Source of the DNA: Psychroflexus salis
GTDB taxonomy: Bacteria; Bacteroidota; Bacteroidia; Flavobacteriales; Flavobacteriaceae
Length of the DNA: 64,000 bases
NCBI RefSeq assembly: GCF_014640175.1
Contig: NZ_BMGL01000004.1
Span: forward strand, 62,001 to 126,000
Reading direction: 5' to 3'
A program made the position numbers and the translations under genes. Positions 8,822 to 17,139 of the stretch are shown here, in pieces. The notes beneath the pieces were generated by a model, which had not been told where the DNA came from, ran no database searches, and saw only the letters and a list, made by a program, of their open reading frames with translations. The first letter of the stretch is position 1, and each line of letters opens with the position of its first letter.

Positions 8822-9437
8822 GCCAATTTTTTGCATTGCATTTTTGTTATTAGGCTTAAACGCGAATGCTCAATTTACGCAAACTAACACAATAGATGCT
8901 AGCGATATCAAAAATCTTCAATTGAATCTAGATGAAGTTTTTGCCGTAGAAATACAAACGGGTAATTTTTCTAATATTGAAATTATTTCGGAAGCCGAAG
9001 GAGAGTATGCAGAAGAGCTTCAACTAGAAATTAAGCAAATTGAAGAAACTTTGTATGTTAATAGTTTGTTTGATGCTATTTTATCTAGTGGTTTTGATAA
9101 ATTGAGTTCGCATAAAGTATTTGCAATTCAACTTAAAGTAAAGCTACCCGAAAAGCTTCAGTTATCCATTTCATCTAATATTGCTGAGGTACATTTAAAT
9201 GGAACTCTTACTTATTTTGATGCCAACTTAAAAAGTGGAAATTGTTATCTTCAAAATTTTCAGGGCAATGCTAAAGTAAACACCTATCGTGGTAATATAA
9301 ATGTCGAAACTCAAGCTGCCCAAATTGATGCTGAAACCAGAAATGGAAATCTAGAAGTAGAAGAAGCAATCTATAAAAAACACATCATAGAATTAAAGAG
9401 TATTGAAGGCGATATACATGTGATTCAATTGAATTAA
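8814..9437 (+). CDS. exported beta-repeat protein, DUF2807-like
   Basis: A 207-residue protein with a cleavable signal peptide (hydrophobic core then NANAQ). The mature part is a series of short beta-strand repeats with alternating polar residues (for example VHLNGTLTYFDANLKSGNC and INVETQAAQIDAETRNGN), like the auto-transporter-adhesin head or DUF2807 proteins that are abundant in Bacteroidota. No enzyme motif is visible. It overlaps the dehydrogenase gene by 8 bases and precedes lspA by 33 bases on the same strand. Function unknown; location periplasm or outer membrane by inference. Confidence 0.7.
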   Translation: MRKPIFCIAFLLLGLNANAQFTQTNTIDASDIKNLQLNLDEVFAVEIQTGNFSNIEIISEAEGEYAEELQLEIKQIEETLYVNSLFDAILSSGFDKLSSHKVFAIQLKVKLPEKLQLSISSNIAEVHLNGTLTYFDANLKSGNCYLQNFQGNAKVNTYRGNINVETQAAQIDAETRNGNLEVEEAIYKKHIIELKSIEGDIHVIQLN

Positions 9438-9470
9438 AAAAACTATTTTTGCCACTTTAAATTTTTCAAT

Positions 9471-10082
9471 ATGAATATTAAAAAAGCAGCTATTGTAGTT
9501 TTTGTAATTTTATTAATCGATCAGATTTCTAAAATATATATCAAAACCAATTTTCAACTGGGTGAAGCGATAGATGTTTTTTCTTGGTTTAAGATTTTAT
9601 TTATCGAAAATGAAGGAATGGCTTGGGGAGCAAAAATACCAGGCGCTTATGGCAAAGAAATTTTAACCAGTTTTAGAGTAGTGGCTATTATTGCTATTGG
9701 GTATTGGTTAAATTCTAGTATTAAAGAAAAAGCACCACAGGTTTTAATTTGGTCGGTTACTTTAATTCTAGCTGGAGCCATTGGTAATACTGTAGATTCT
9801 TTGTTTTATGGTTTAATTTTTGACGATAGCTTAGGAAATGTAGCAAGTATTTTCGCTGAAGACAATTACGGTACTTTTTTGAAAGGGAAAGTAGTCGATA
9901 TGCTGTATTTTCCATTATATGATAGTATTTTACCAGAGTGGATTCCGGTTTGGGGTGGTGAGCGTTTCGTCTTTTTTGAACCTGTTTTTAATATTGCCGA
10001 TACCGCCATTAGTATTGGTTTTGGATTGCTAATTGTGTTCAATAAAAAAGCTTTTCCTAAAGAAACTAAAAAAAAGAACTGA
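9471..10082 (+). CDS. lspA: lipoprotein signal peptidase (SPase II)
   Basis: Cleaves signal peptides of prolipoproteins after diacylglyceryl transfer, in the inner membrane. The protein has four predicted membrane segments and the conserved catalytic aspartates Asp109 (GNTVD) and Asp177 (FNIADTAIS); NEGMAWG matches the conserved NxGxAwG block. With 203 residues it is longer than the 160-residue proteobacterial enzyme because of an insertion around residues 117-165 between the two aspartates, as is usual in Bacteroidota. Many of the lipoproteins in this window (subtilase, GldK, DUF3332, DUF4136) are expected substrates. Confidence 0.95.
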   Translation: MNIKKAAIVVFVILLIDQISKIYIKTNFQLGEAIDVFSWFKILFIENEGMAWGAKIPGAYGKEILTSFRVVAIIAIGYWLNSSIKEKAPQVLIWSVTLILAGAIGNTVDSLFYGLIFDDSLGNVASIFAEDNYGTFLKGKVVDMLYFPLYDSILPEWIPVWGGERFVFFEPVFNIADTAISIGFGLLIVFNKKAFPKETKKKN

Positions 10083-10120
10083 AGCTTTAAACACTAACCG
10101 AAATTAGTTTAAACAAAAAA

Positions 10121-10144
10121 TCCTGTAAATTTAAATTTACAGGA
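10121..10144. terminator. bidirectional terminator behind lspA
   Basis: A perfect 24-base palindrome (arms TCCTGTAAATTT and AAATTTACAGGA), preceded by an A-run and followed by CTTTTATTTT. It lies between the convergent lspA and DUF3127 genes. Confidence 0.8.
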
Positions 10145-10214
10145 CTTTTATTTTGAATTAAGCTAAATGAATGACCTAAGTAGCCATATTTAATAGTTAA
10201 ATTGATGTAAGAAT

Positions 10215-10595
10215 TTAAAAGGGTAAATCGTCATCTTCGTCGTTATTATTTAAATCTTGAGCTGGTTCAAATTGATCCATTGGTGGTGCGGGTGGCGCAC
10301 CAGCAGATGTATTAGCACTTTCTAGGTTGTCAATTCGCCAACCGTGTAACGAATTAAAATATTTAGTTTCTCCTTGCGGGCTTACCCATTCTCGGCCACG
10401 TAGATTAATGCCTATTTTTACGCGTTGTCCGACTTTATACGGATCTAATATTTCGGTTTTATCTTGTACAAATTCAATTAAAATATGTTGTGGATACTGC
10501 TCTTCTGTAGTTACTACAACTTCTCTTTTTCTAAAACCGTTACTACCAAATTCTTTGGTGTCTCCTATTAATTTAATTTTTCCTTCTACTTCCAT
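10215..10595 (-). CDS. DUF3127 protein with SSB-like C-terminal tip
   Basis: A 126-residue DUF3127 protein (MEVEGKIKLI, then VTTEEQYPQHILIEFVQDK). The N-terminal 90 residues look like an all-beta OB-fold type domain. The tail is a low-complexity linker rich in Ala, Pro, Asn and Asp that ends in DEDDDLPF, strikingly like the acidic tip DDDIPF with which bacterial single-stranded DNA-binding proteins recruit partner enzymes. A role in single-stranded DNA or RNA handling is therefore plausible, but it is inference. It is followed upstream by the flavin reductase gene, 11 bases away. Confidence 0.85.
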   Translation of the reverse strand: MEVEGKIKLIGDTKEFGSNGFRKREVVVTTEEQYPQHILIEFVQDKTEILDPYKVGQRVKIGINLRGREWVSPQGETKYFNSLHGWRIDNLESANTSAGAPPAPPMDQFEPAQDLNNNDEDDDLPF

Positions 10596-10606
10596 TTGTC
10601 TGTTTT

Positions 10607-11473
10607 TTATGCTAATAAAGTTATCCAGGCCGCTTCAATTTGGCCGTTATTTATATATTTTTTGGCTTGTTCATGTTTCGCTGCTTCACTTTTTAAATCG
10701 ATTTTTTCTTCTAGTTTTTCGGTTTCAATAAATTGTTGAATTTCTTCAGTGTTAGGTAATTTTTCTATATTGCCTAATTGTCCTAAATCGTTACCTGATA
10801 ATATTTTAGAATTTCGAATTGCTTGTGGAATCGAATCTACTCCAATTCCTAAACTCGTTAAAGGCTTAGGTACTTCAAACATACCTAAATTTGCACGCGT
10901 GTACCAATTTCCACCCATGCGGGCTACCAAATCAATTTCGTATTGGTTAATTTTTAAATCATCGGTTAAAATAGCTTCATTTACATGTAATTTCACTACT
11001 TCAGCGATAATTAAATTTCCAGCTCCACCTTCTTTTCCAAGTGCAACCACTTCATTTACTTTACATTCATACTGTACTGGCGATTCTTTTACACGAAAAG
11101 GTTTCACTAAATCCGATTTTAGCATAGTTAAACCTGCTTTTTCAAATTCGTTTACGCCAGCTGCATATTCTGTGCTAGAAAGCGACATTTGCTGTACTAT
11201 TGCATAGTTTACAACATTTATAACTACTTCTTTGGTAGCTAAAGCATTTTCTAAGGTATGCTTTGTGGTATTGTTGCGAACGCGTCTTGCTGGTGAAAAA
11301 ATCATAATGGGCGGATTCGCGCTAAATACATTAAAAAAACTATAGGGTGATAAATTAGGTTTTCCACTAGCATCTATTGTGCTTGCAAATGCAATAGGTC
11401 TTGGACCAATAGAGCCCAACAATAAAGCATGCAGTTGGGGTGTTTTTAATGCGGAAGGTAGAAAACTCTTCAT
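10607..11473 (-). CDS. flavin reductase family protein (FMN-binding split barrel)
   Basis: A 288-residue protein starting MKSFLPSALKTPQLHA; the segment LLGSIGPRPIAFASTIDASG is the hallmark of the flavin reductase-like family, followed by PYSFFNVFSANPPIMIFSPA. The in-frame ATG at 11491 would add six residues, but the start at 11473 is the one conserved in relatives. The last about 90 residues form a charged helical extension. The family reduces FMN or FAD with NAD(P)H or acts as a partner of a monooxygenase; no such partner is encoded nearby. It is probably cotranscribed with the DUF3127 gene. Confidence 0.85.
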   Translation of the reverse strand: MKSFLPSALKTPQLHALLLGSIGPRPIAFASTIDASGKPNLSPYSFFNVFSANPPIMIFSPARRVRNNTTKHTLENALATKEVVINVVNYAIVQQMSLSSTEYAAGVNEFEKAGLTMLKSDLVKPFRVKESPVQYECKVNEVVALGKEGGAGNLIIAEVVKLHVNEAILTDDLKINQYEIDLVARMGGNWYTRANLGMFEVPKPLTSLGIGVDSIPQAIRNSKILSGNDLGQLGNIEKLPNTEEIQQFIETEKLEEKIDLKSEAAKHEQAKKYINNGQIEAAWITLLA

Positions 11474-11586
11474 AATTATGAATTTGTGCAAATGTACATA
11501 TTCTCGTTGCTATTCAAAAATGAATGAATAAATTCAATAAATTTGAAAATTAACAATATTTCATCTATTTAGTTTAATATTGAAAC

Positions 11587-12792
11587 ATGGAATTTTTAAA
11601 AAATAAAATATTTGCCCGTTGGTTTATCATTTTATCTTCTACAACTATTGTTGTATTAATGATTTGGAACATTACTGTTTTTTATAATCGCATTAAAGAT
11701 GATGAACGCTCTAAAATGATGATTTGGTCAACTGTAATAAAATCGATTGAACAAGCCGATTTAAAAAATGATGATGTGGGGTTGGAGCTTGAAATATTTG
11801 AAATATTAAGGAATAACGAAAGTAGCACACCAGTTATTATTATACATGAAAATGGCGAGCCTACTTTAATTGAAAATGTGCCCCAAGGTGTGCCAACTAC
11901 AAAAGAAGAAGCGAAGCAAAATCCTGAAAAATTTACTGCTTTTTTAAATCAAATAAAAACAGAAAACACTCCCATAGAAATTGACTTGAAGGATGGAGAT
12001 AAACAAACTTTATACAAGCAAACCTTGTATTACGGAAATTCACCCACACTAAATAAACTTAAGTATTATCCTTTTATTTTGTTTTTAATAGTAGCGCTTT
12101 TTAGTGGTTTGTTGTATTTCTTTTACATTACATCTCGTAGTAGCGAGCAAAATAAACTTTGGGCTGGCATGGCTAAAGAAACTGCTCATCAAATAGGCAC
12201 TCCGTTATCTTCTCTTTTTGGTTGGTTAGAAATCTTAAAAGCCGAAGGTGTAAATCAGGAATATATAGACGAAATTGAAAAAGATATTGACCGTTTAAAA
12301 ACCATTACCGAACGCTTTTCTAAAGTAGGATCCCAATTAAAGTTAGAAAAAACCAACATTAACCTGGCAACTAAAAATTCGTATGCATACTTAAAATCTA
12401 GAAGTTCTAAACTAATCGATTTTCACTTAGATTTACCTGAAGAATCTGTTTTTGTTATGCTTAATGAGCCTTTGTTTTCCTGGACTATCGAAAATTTAAC
12501 CAAAAATGCAATCGATGCCATGAGGGGAAAAGGAAAATTAGAAATTGAATTAGCACGCAGTGGTAATTGGGTTAAAATCTTAGTTAAGGACTCAGGTAAA
12601 GGAATACCTTTAAAAAATTTCAACAAAATTTTTCAGCCGGGTTTCAGCACCAAAAAACGAGGTTGGGGCTTGGGCTTATCCTTAGCAAAACGAATTATTG
12701 AAGATTATCATAATGGTAAAATTCAAATAATTTATAGCGAGTTAAATAAGGGCTCAATTTTCGAAATTCGTTTGCGAAAAATAGATGGATAA
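11587..12792 (+). CDS. membrane sensor histidine kinase
   Basis: A 401-residue sensor kinase. Two membrane segments (about residues 12-32 and 158-178) enclose a periplasmic sensor region of about 125 residues. The H-box is GMAKETAHQIGTPLSSL with the phospho-accepting His201; the ATPase domain follows with the N-box (ENLTKNAIDAM), the G1 box (VKDSGKGIP) and the G2 box (GWGLGLSLAKRI). No response regulator is adjacent, so it is an orphan kinase in this window and its signal and target are unknown. The gene stands alone between divergent and downstream neighbours. Confidence 0.92.
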   Translation: MEFLKNKIFARWFIILSSTTIVVLMIWNITVFYNRIKDDERSKMMIWSTVIKSIEQADLKNDDVGLELEIFEILRNNESSTPVIIIHENGEPTLIENVPQGVPTTKEEAKQNPEKFTAFLNQIKTENTPIEIDLKDGDKQTLYKQTLYYGNSPTLNKLKYYPFILFLIVALFSGLLYFFYITSRSSEQNKLWAGMAKETAHQIGTPLSSLFGWLEILKAEGVNQEYIDEIEKDIDRLKTITERFSKVGSQLKLEKTNINLATKNSYAYLKSRSSKLIDFHLDLPEESVFVMLNEPLFSWTIENLTKNAIDAMRGKGKLEIELARSGNWVKILVKDSGKGIPLKNFNKIFQPGFSTKKRGWGLGLSLAKRIIEDYHNGKIQIIYSELNKGSIFEIRLRKIDG

Positions 12793-12840
12793 GAATTCTG
12801 CAATGCATATTGAGAATTATCCTAACGAATAGGATTTAAG

Positions 12841-12866
12841 AAAGCATTAATTAAAAGCATTAATTA
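12841..12866. repeat. 13-bp tandem repeat in the kinase-SOD intergenic region
   Basis: Two perfect, adjacent copies of AAAGCATTAATTA (12841-12853 and 12854-12866). Just before them is a short hairpin ATCCTA/TAGGAT at 12819-12835 that may be a weak terminator for the kinase gene. The rest of the 226-base gap holds only the dismutase promoter. Confidence 0.6.
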
Positions 12867-12951
12867 GTTATAAAATCTCTTTTTAGATTTTAAGTTTTAT
12901 GATGGATGAGTAACTAATATTTTAGATTTAAGGATTTTATAACAAGCTATG

Positions 12952-12983
12952 TTTGTAATAAGCTTTTTAAATCTTTAAATTTG
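12952..12983 (+). promoter_or_regulatory. promoter of the superoxide dismutase gene
   Basis: TTTG (12952-12955), 20 bases, TAAATTTG (12976-12983): both elements match the Bacteroidota sigma-A consensus. The start codon follows 35 bases later. Confidence 0.65.
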
Positions 12984-13018
12984 AAGCTATAAATTAAATC
13001 AATTAAACAACATATATT

Positions 13019-13627
13019 ATGGCATTTGAATTACCAAAATTAAATTACGCTCACGATGCATTAGAGCCACATATCGACGCAAAAACTATGGAAATCCATC
13101 ATGGTAAACATCATGCAGGTTACACTAGTAAATTAAATGCTGCGGTTGAAGGAACTGATTTGGAAGGAAAATCGATTGAAGACATTCTTCATAATCTAGA
13201 TTTATCGAATGGAGCGGTTAGAAACAACGGAGGTGGATTTTATAATCACCGCTTATTTTGGGAAGTAATGAGCCCAGATGGTGGCGGAAATCCTACTGGT
13301 GAATTAGCTAAAGCTATCGACGATTCTTTCGGTTCTTTTGAAAAGTTTAAAGAAAAATTTAGTAACGCAGCAGCAACTCAATTTGGTTCAGGTTGGGCCT
13401 GGTTGTGTGTGCACCAAGGTGGCGGATTAGAAGTTTGTTCAACACCAAACCAAGATAACCCGCTGATGCCAAATGTAGGCTGTGCTGGTACTCCAATTCT
13501 TGGAATTGATGTTTGGGAACATGCTTATTACTTGAATTACCAAAACAAGCGTCCAGATTACATTGATGCTTTTTTTAATGTAATTAACTGGAATAAGGTA
13601 GCTGAGTTGTATGAAGCCAATAAATAA
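13019..13627 (+). CDS. superoxide dismutase, Fe/Mn family
   Basis: Converts superoxide to oxygen and hydrogen peroxide in the cytoplasm. It has 202 residues, the normal length, and all four metal ligands: His27 (EIHHGKHH), His77 ([11 protein letters not shown]), Asp164 and His168 ([10 protein letters not shown]). There is no signal peptide. Whether iron or manganese is preferred cannot be settled from the sequence. The gene is monocistronic, with its own promoter at 12952-12983 and a strong terminator at 13651-13680. Confidence 0.97.
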   Translation: MAFELPKLNYAHDALEPHIDAKTMEIHHGKHHAGYTSKLNAAVEGTDLEGKSIEDILHNLDLSNGAVRNNGGGFYNHRLFWEVMSPDGGGNPTGELAKAIDDSFGSFEKFKEKFSNAAATQFGSGWAWLCVHQGGGLEVCSTPNQDNPLMPNVGCAGTPILGIDVWEHAYYLNYQNKRPDYIDAFFNVINWNKVAELYEANK

Positions 13628-13650
13628 AATTGAATTTATATAATTCGGAA

Positions 13651-13680
13651 GCCGTTAAATATTTATTTAGCGGCTTTTTT
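13651..13680 (+). terminator. terminator of the dismutase gene
   Basis: Hairpin with arms GCCGTTAAAT and ATTTAGCGGC (one G-U pair) followed by a run of six T. It also separates this gene from the convergent XRE regulator gene. Confidence 0.88.
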
Positions 13681-13684
13681 TATG

Positions 13685-13888
13685 CTATTCTTCAAACACT
13701 AGTAGGTCACCAGGCTGGCAATTTAAAGCTTTACATATTTTAGCCAAAGTCGAAAATCGAATAGCTTTTGCTTTTCCAGTTTTTAAGATCGATAGATTTG
13801 CGGTAGTGATCCCAATGGCTTCTGCTAGTTCGTAAGACTTCATTTCTCGGGCTTTTAAAACTTCATCTAAATTAATTATAATGCACAT
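13685..13888 (-). CDS. XRE-family regulator, YozG-like
   Basis: A 67-residue single helix-turn-helix protein of the Cro/C1 type; helices 2 and 3 are in SYELAEAIGITTANLSILK, and it ends in CQPGDLLVFEE, typical of the small YozG-like regulators. These are encoded next to DUF2975 membrane proteins, as here: the DUF2975 gene stops 2 bases before this start. The likely operator is the pair of palindromes at 14940-14987 upstream of the operon, which would make the cassette autoregulated. The inducing signal is unknown. Confidence 0.9.
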   Translation of the reverse strand: MCIIINLDEVLKAREMKSYELAEAIGITTANLSILKTGKAKAIRFSTLAKICKALNCQPGDLLVFEE

Positions 13889-13890
13889 AC

Positions 13891-14397
13891 CTAAATTGTA
13901 AATTCATTTTCTTTCTTTTCTTCTACCGTGTTTTTAAATATTTTAGATATGCGAATCATTAATATAGCTAAAACGGCAAGTAAAGCACTTTTTTGAGTTG
14001 CGGTAATTCCTGCTAGTTTAAAATTACCAGTATCTATTAATATTTCTAAGCCTTTTACAATTATTTCTAAACCTGAAAAAAACAATAAACACCAACCTGA
14101 CACTCTTAGATAATGAAGAATTTTTAGCTGATAAACACTTTTTTCATCACGGTATATTTTTGCAATCTTTCGAAGAAATACAATGCTAACTAAAAACAAA
14201 GCCTGATTAACAAAATTTAAAACAACCAAACTTTTTATTTTTAGTGGATTATTCAAAAACGTTTCTTTGTTGATTAAAAAATTGGGAAATGCTTCAATGA
14301 AAACACCTAGTATTCTTATTATGGCTTCAATAAAGGTTGCAGCTGCAATAAACAGCAAGATGTCTAATAAAGTTTTAAAAATTACTTTGGTTTTCAT
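13891..14397 (-). CDS. DUF2975 membrane protein
   Basis: A 168-residue protein with four predicted membrane segments (about residues 12-34, 55-77, 97-118 and 130-152) that fits DUF2975. It ends in EEKKENEFTI, the same type of charged tail as the upstream paralogue (KTENDLTI). Function of the family is unknown; its fixed link to an XRE regulator suggests that the membrane protein may sense something or hold the regulator. It is the middle gene of a three-gene operon. Confidence 0.82.
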   Translation of the reverse strand: MKTKVIFKTLLDILLFIAAATFIEAIIRILGVFIEAFPNFLINKETFLNNPLKIKSLVVLNFVNQALFLVSIVFLRKIAKIYRDEKSVYQLKILHYLRVSGWCLLFFSGLEIIVKGLEILIDTGNFKLAGITATQKSALLAVLAILMIRISKIFKNTVEEKKENEFTI

Positions 14398-14435
14398 AAA
14401 GTATAGATTTTACAGAATTTAAAATTCAGTTTACA

Positions 14436-14933
14436 TTATATAGTTAAATCGTTTTCAGTTTTGTAGGTAATTCCTTCGCTAATTAGTTGTGCAATTATCC
14501 AGAAAAAACTAGCTAGTAAACCTAGACTTATAACTTCAGAAAATTGTGTGTTAGAATTGTTCCACAAAGCTTGCCACACAATTTTTTGCTCATCTACTGA
14601 ATGTAAATAGAATAACAAAACATGCTTTCCAGCTAAATAACAGCTTGTAGTTATCGCTGCAAATTGAAAAGCTTTTTTGTTTTGTATTGTAAAAATAAGC
14701 TTGTTTTTTATGTTTTTAATAGAACGATTTAATTTGTTACAAGCAATTAGTGCTAAAATTCCAAATACAAAAATGCTCATCCAAAGTAAATTTTCGCTCC
14801 ATGAATTAGGTTGGGTAGCTTCCCAAAAAGTAGAATCGAAAATTAACAAATAACCTAAAATGATTATTAATGAACTAAACACAAGCTTTAAAAATTGAAT
14901 AAGATACCAAGCAAAAGATAGAGCCAACTTCAT
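14436..14933 (-). CDS. second DUF2975-like membrane protein
   Basis: A 165-residue protein with four membrane segments and the same overall layout and C-terminal tail (YKTENDLTI) as the DUF2975 protein downstream, so probably a diverged duplicate. It is the first gene of the operon; its start codon is only six bases from the first of two palindromic operator-like sites. Function unknown. Confidence 0.7.
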   Translation of the reverse strand: MKLALSFAWYLIQFLKLVFSSLIIILGYLLIFDSTFWEATQPNSWSENLLWMSIFVFGILALIACNKLNRSIKNIKNKLIFTIQNKKAFQFAAITTSCYLAGKHVLLFYLHSVDEQKIVWQALWNNSNTQFSEVISLGLLASFFWIIAQLISEGITYKTENDLTI

Positions 14934-14939
14934 AATAAA

Positions 14940-14987
14940 TTATTGCATAACAATAACAAAAGTAATAAAATTATTGAATAACAATAA
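14940..14987. promoter_or_regulatory. paired palindromic operator of the DUF2975/XRE operon
   Basis: Two nearly identical 17-base palindromes, TTATTGCATAACAATAA (14940-14956) and TTATTGAATAACAATAA (14971-14987), each with arms TTATTG/CAATAA and a 5-base spacer. Their centres are 31 bases apart, close to three turns of the helix, so two dimers could bind the same face. They lie directly before the first gene of the operon whose last gene encodes an XRE repressor, the obvious candidate ligand. Binding is inferred, not shown. The rest of the AT-rich gap to 15166 holds nothing recognisable. Confidence 0.75.
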
Positions 14988-15166
14988 TAAAATTAAAAAA
15001 AAATTAAATATTCATCAGAAAAATTAAATATTAATACGATATAAGTAAAATTCATCAAATAAGCTGAATATATAATAATTATTCAAATAATTAACAATTT
15101 AAACAAGTTTATGTTTGTTTAAGTAGCTTATAAACTATAAAATTGCTGCTTAAAATAATTTCATAA

Positions 15167-16114
15167 ATGAATGCTTATATCAGTGGAACGGGAATGTATG
15201 TTCCTAAAAAAACACTTCCAAATTCCTTTTTTGAAAAAGTAGGTTCATCGGACAAGTGGATTTACAACACTTTAGGAATAAAAGAAAGGCGAATTGTAAC
15301 CGATGAGTTAACAAGCGATTTAGCTGCTAAAGCGGGATTGGATGCCATTGCAGATGCAAGTTTAAGAGTAGAAGATATCGATTTAATTATTGTAGCAACT
15401 TCTACACCCGATAAGCAGGCTCCATCTTCAGCCTGTTATGTGCAAGATAAATTAAAAGCTCATGGTGCAGCCGCATTCGATTTGTCAGCAGTTTGTTCTG
15501 GAGCGATGTTTGCTGTTTCAGTAGCCTGTCAATTTGTAGAAAATAACACCTATCAGCATGTATTGGTGATTGGAGCCGACACATTTTCGCACATTATAGA
15601 TTGGTCGCGACGAGATTCTGTTTTCTTTGGCGATGGAGCAGGAGCTTTAGTAATTAGTGCTACAACTGAAGATAAAGGTTTTATCGATTTCAATTTATAT
15701 TCTGATGGTCGCGGGGCAAATCATTTTACCATTGAAAATAAAGAACCCGATAATCCTGATTCGCATGCCTATTTTTATATGGATGGCAGAGCGATTTATA
15801 ATGGAGCTACTGATTTAGTTCCTAAATCAATTGAAGCTTTATTGAAAAAAAATAATTTTAATATCGATCAAATAGATTTGCTTATACCGCATCAACCCAG
15901 TATAGGAATTTTAAAATCCATTGCTCAACAAGTAGGCTTACCCTTTGAAAAAGTAATGACTAATATGGATAAATATGCCAATACTTCTGGAGGTACTATT
16001 CCTATCGCATTGCACGAAGCCAAAACTCAAGGCCGTTTTAATAATGCTAAACATGTTCTTTTTGCAGCTGTTGGAGCTGGAATGACTTGGGGAACTGCAC
16101 TATATAAAGTTTAA
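15167..16114 (+). CDS. beta-ketoacyl-ACP synthase III-like enzyme
   Basis: A thiolase-fold condensing enzyme related to FabH (315 aa). The triad is complete: Cys110 (LSAVCSGAM), His242 (LIPHQPS) and Asn272 (YANTSGGTIP). In FabH this triad condenses acetyl-CoA or another acyl-CoA with malonyl-ACP. The usual fabH operon partners (plsX, rpmF) are absent; instead a FabI-like reductase follows 12 bases later. This suggests a second, specialised condensing enzyme rather than the housekeeping FabH, which is inference. Confidence 0.9.
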   Translation: MNAYISGTGMYVPKKTLPNSFFEKVGSSDKWIYNTLGIKERRIVTDELTSDLAAKAGLDAIADASLRVEDIDLIIVATSTPDKQAPSSACYVQDKLKAHGAAAFDLSAVCSGAMFAVSVACQFVENNTYQHVLVIGADTFSHIIDWSRRDSVFFGDGAGALVISATTEDKGFIDFNLYSDGRGANHFTIENKEPDNPDSHAYFYMDGRAIYNGATDLVPKSIEALLKKNNFNIDQIDLLIPHQPSIGILKSIAQQVGLPFEKVMTNMDKYANTSGGTIPIALHEAKTQGRFNNAKHVLFAAVGAGMTWGTALYKV

Positions 16115-16126
16115 AATACACCACTT

Positions 16127-16951
16127 ATGTTTACAGGAAAAACATTTTTAATTACAGGAATTGCAGACGAAAAATCGCTAGCCATGTATGTTGCAAAAGC
16201 TATTATTGATCATGGAGGGAAAGTAGTTTGCACAGGCTTAGGTGTAAGTAAGCACCACGAAAATTTATCAGATAAAGCCAAGCAATTTTTAAATGCTACA
16301 CACGCAGATTTTCAAAAAAGTGTACATCAAGAACTTGGAAAAGAAACTAAAACCGAAATCTTAGATGTTACCTTACCCGAAAGCATCGACGATTTTTGTA
16401 CTAGCATGAAAGCTGCAAATATTGAATTTAATGGTTGGTTACATGCTATAGCAATGGATAAAACCATTCGTGGTAAAGTAGTAAAACCACTTTTAGATGT
16501 TTCTTTAGAAGAATTTTGCGAAACTATGGATGTTTCTGCTTTTTCATTAATAAAACTTACTAAGGCTTTATATAATTTTAATTTACTTCAGCCAAAATCT
16601 TCAATTTGCTCAATAAGTTATATTGCCGCTGCTAAAGTCACTTTTCATCCTTATCGTAATATTAGTATAGCTAAAGCTGCTTTAGAACGCATTACTATAG
16701 AATTGGCAGACGAATTAGGTAGAAGAAACGGAACGCGTGTAAATTGTGTTCGTTTCTCTCCTTATATGGGGAGCAAAGCTGGAAATGCAACATTAACAGA
16801 ACAAGATGTAAACACTGCTGCTAAAATAAGTCCACTTGGTAATGCATCGCCAGAAGATTTAGCCTACGATGTACTCAATTTATTTAGACCTAACGGAAAA
16901 ATTACGGGAGAAATACGCCATATCGATGGAGGTTATCATATTATGGGGTAA
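16127..16951 (+). CDS. enoyl-ACP reductase (FabI-like SDR)
   Basis: A short-chain dehydrogenase with the FabI layout (274 aa): nucleotide-binding start FLITGIADEKSLAMYVAKAI, then Tyr165, Tyr176 and Lys183 in SYIAAAKVTFHPYRNISIAK, the FabI-type Tyr-Tyr-Lys set, although there are ten residues between the tyrosines rather than nine. FabI reduces enoyl-ACP with NADH in fatty acid elongation. Together with the preceding FabH-like gene it could form a small dedicated acyl-chain pathway. The substrate-binding loop differs from E. coli FabI, so substrate and biocide sensitivity cannot be predicted. Confidence 0.82.
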   Translation: MFTGKTFLITGIADEKSLAMYVAKAIIDHGGKVVCTGLGVSKHHENLSDKAKQFLNATHADFQKSVHQELGKETKTEILDVTLPESIDDFCTSMKAANIEFNGWLHAIAMDKTIRGKVVKPLLDVSLEEFCETMDVSAFSLIKLTKALYNFNLLQPKSSICSISYIAAAKVTFHPYRNISIAKAALERITIELADELGRRNGTRVNCVRFSPYMGSKAGNATLTEQDVNTAAKISPLGNASPEDLAYDVLNLFRPNGKITGEIRHIDGGYHIMG

Positions 16952-17139
16952 CTTGATGTAACATAACTGCTAAAGATATTTTGTTACGAATTAGAAAAAT
17001 CAGTTTTATGAAATATTCTAGTTCAATATGCTTAATTCGAGTTTTTGAAATTTACAGAACACTAGTTTTTTATAAAATCATGCTGGATTTTAGTCAGTTG
17101 TTCTTTTTTAAAAACAATTTAATCAAGTGATGAAAAATT

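Noticed and set aside
12841-12866. Tandem 13-mer as an origin or iteron
   Set aside because: Only two copies, AT-rich, with no replication gene near.
13685-14933. Toxin-antitoxin locus
   Set aside because: The small XRE regulator beside a short gene suggested it, but the partners are four-helix DUF2975 membrane proteins, a known and different arrangement.
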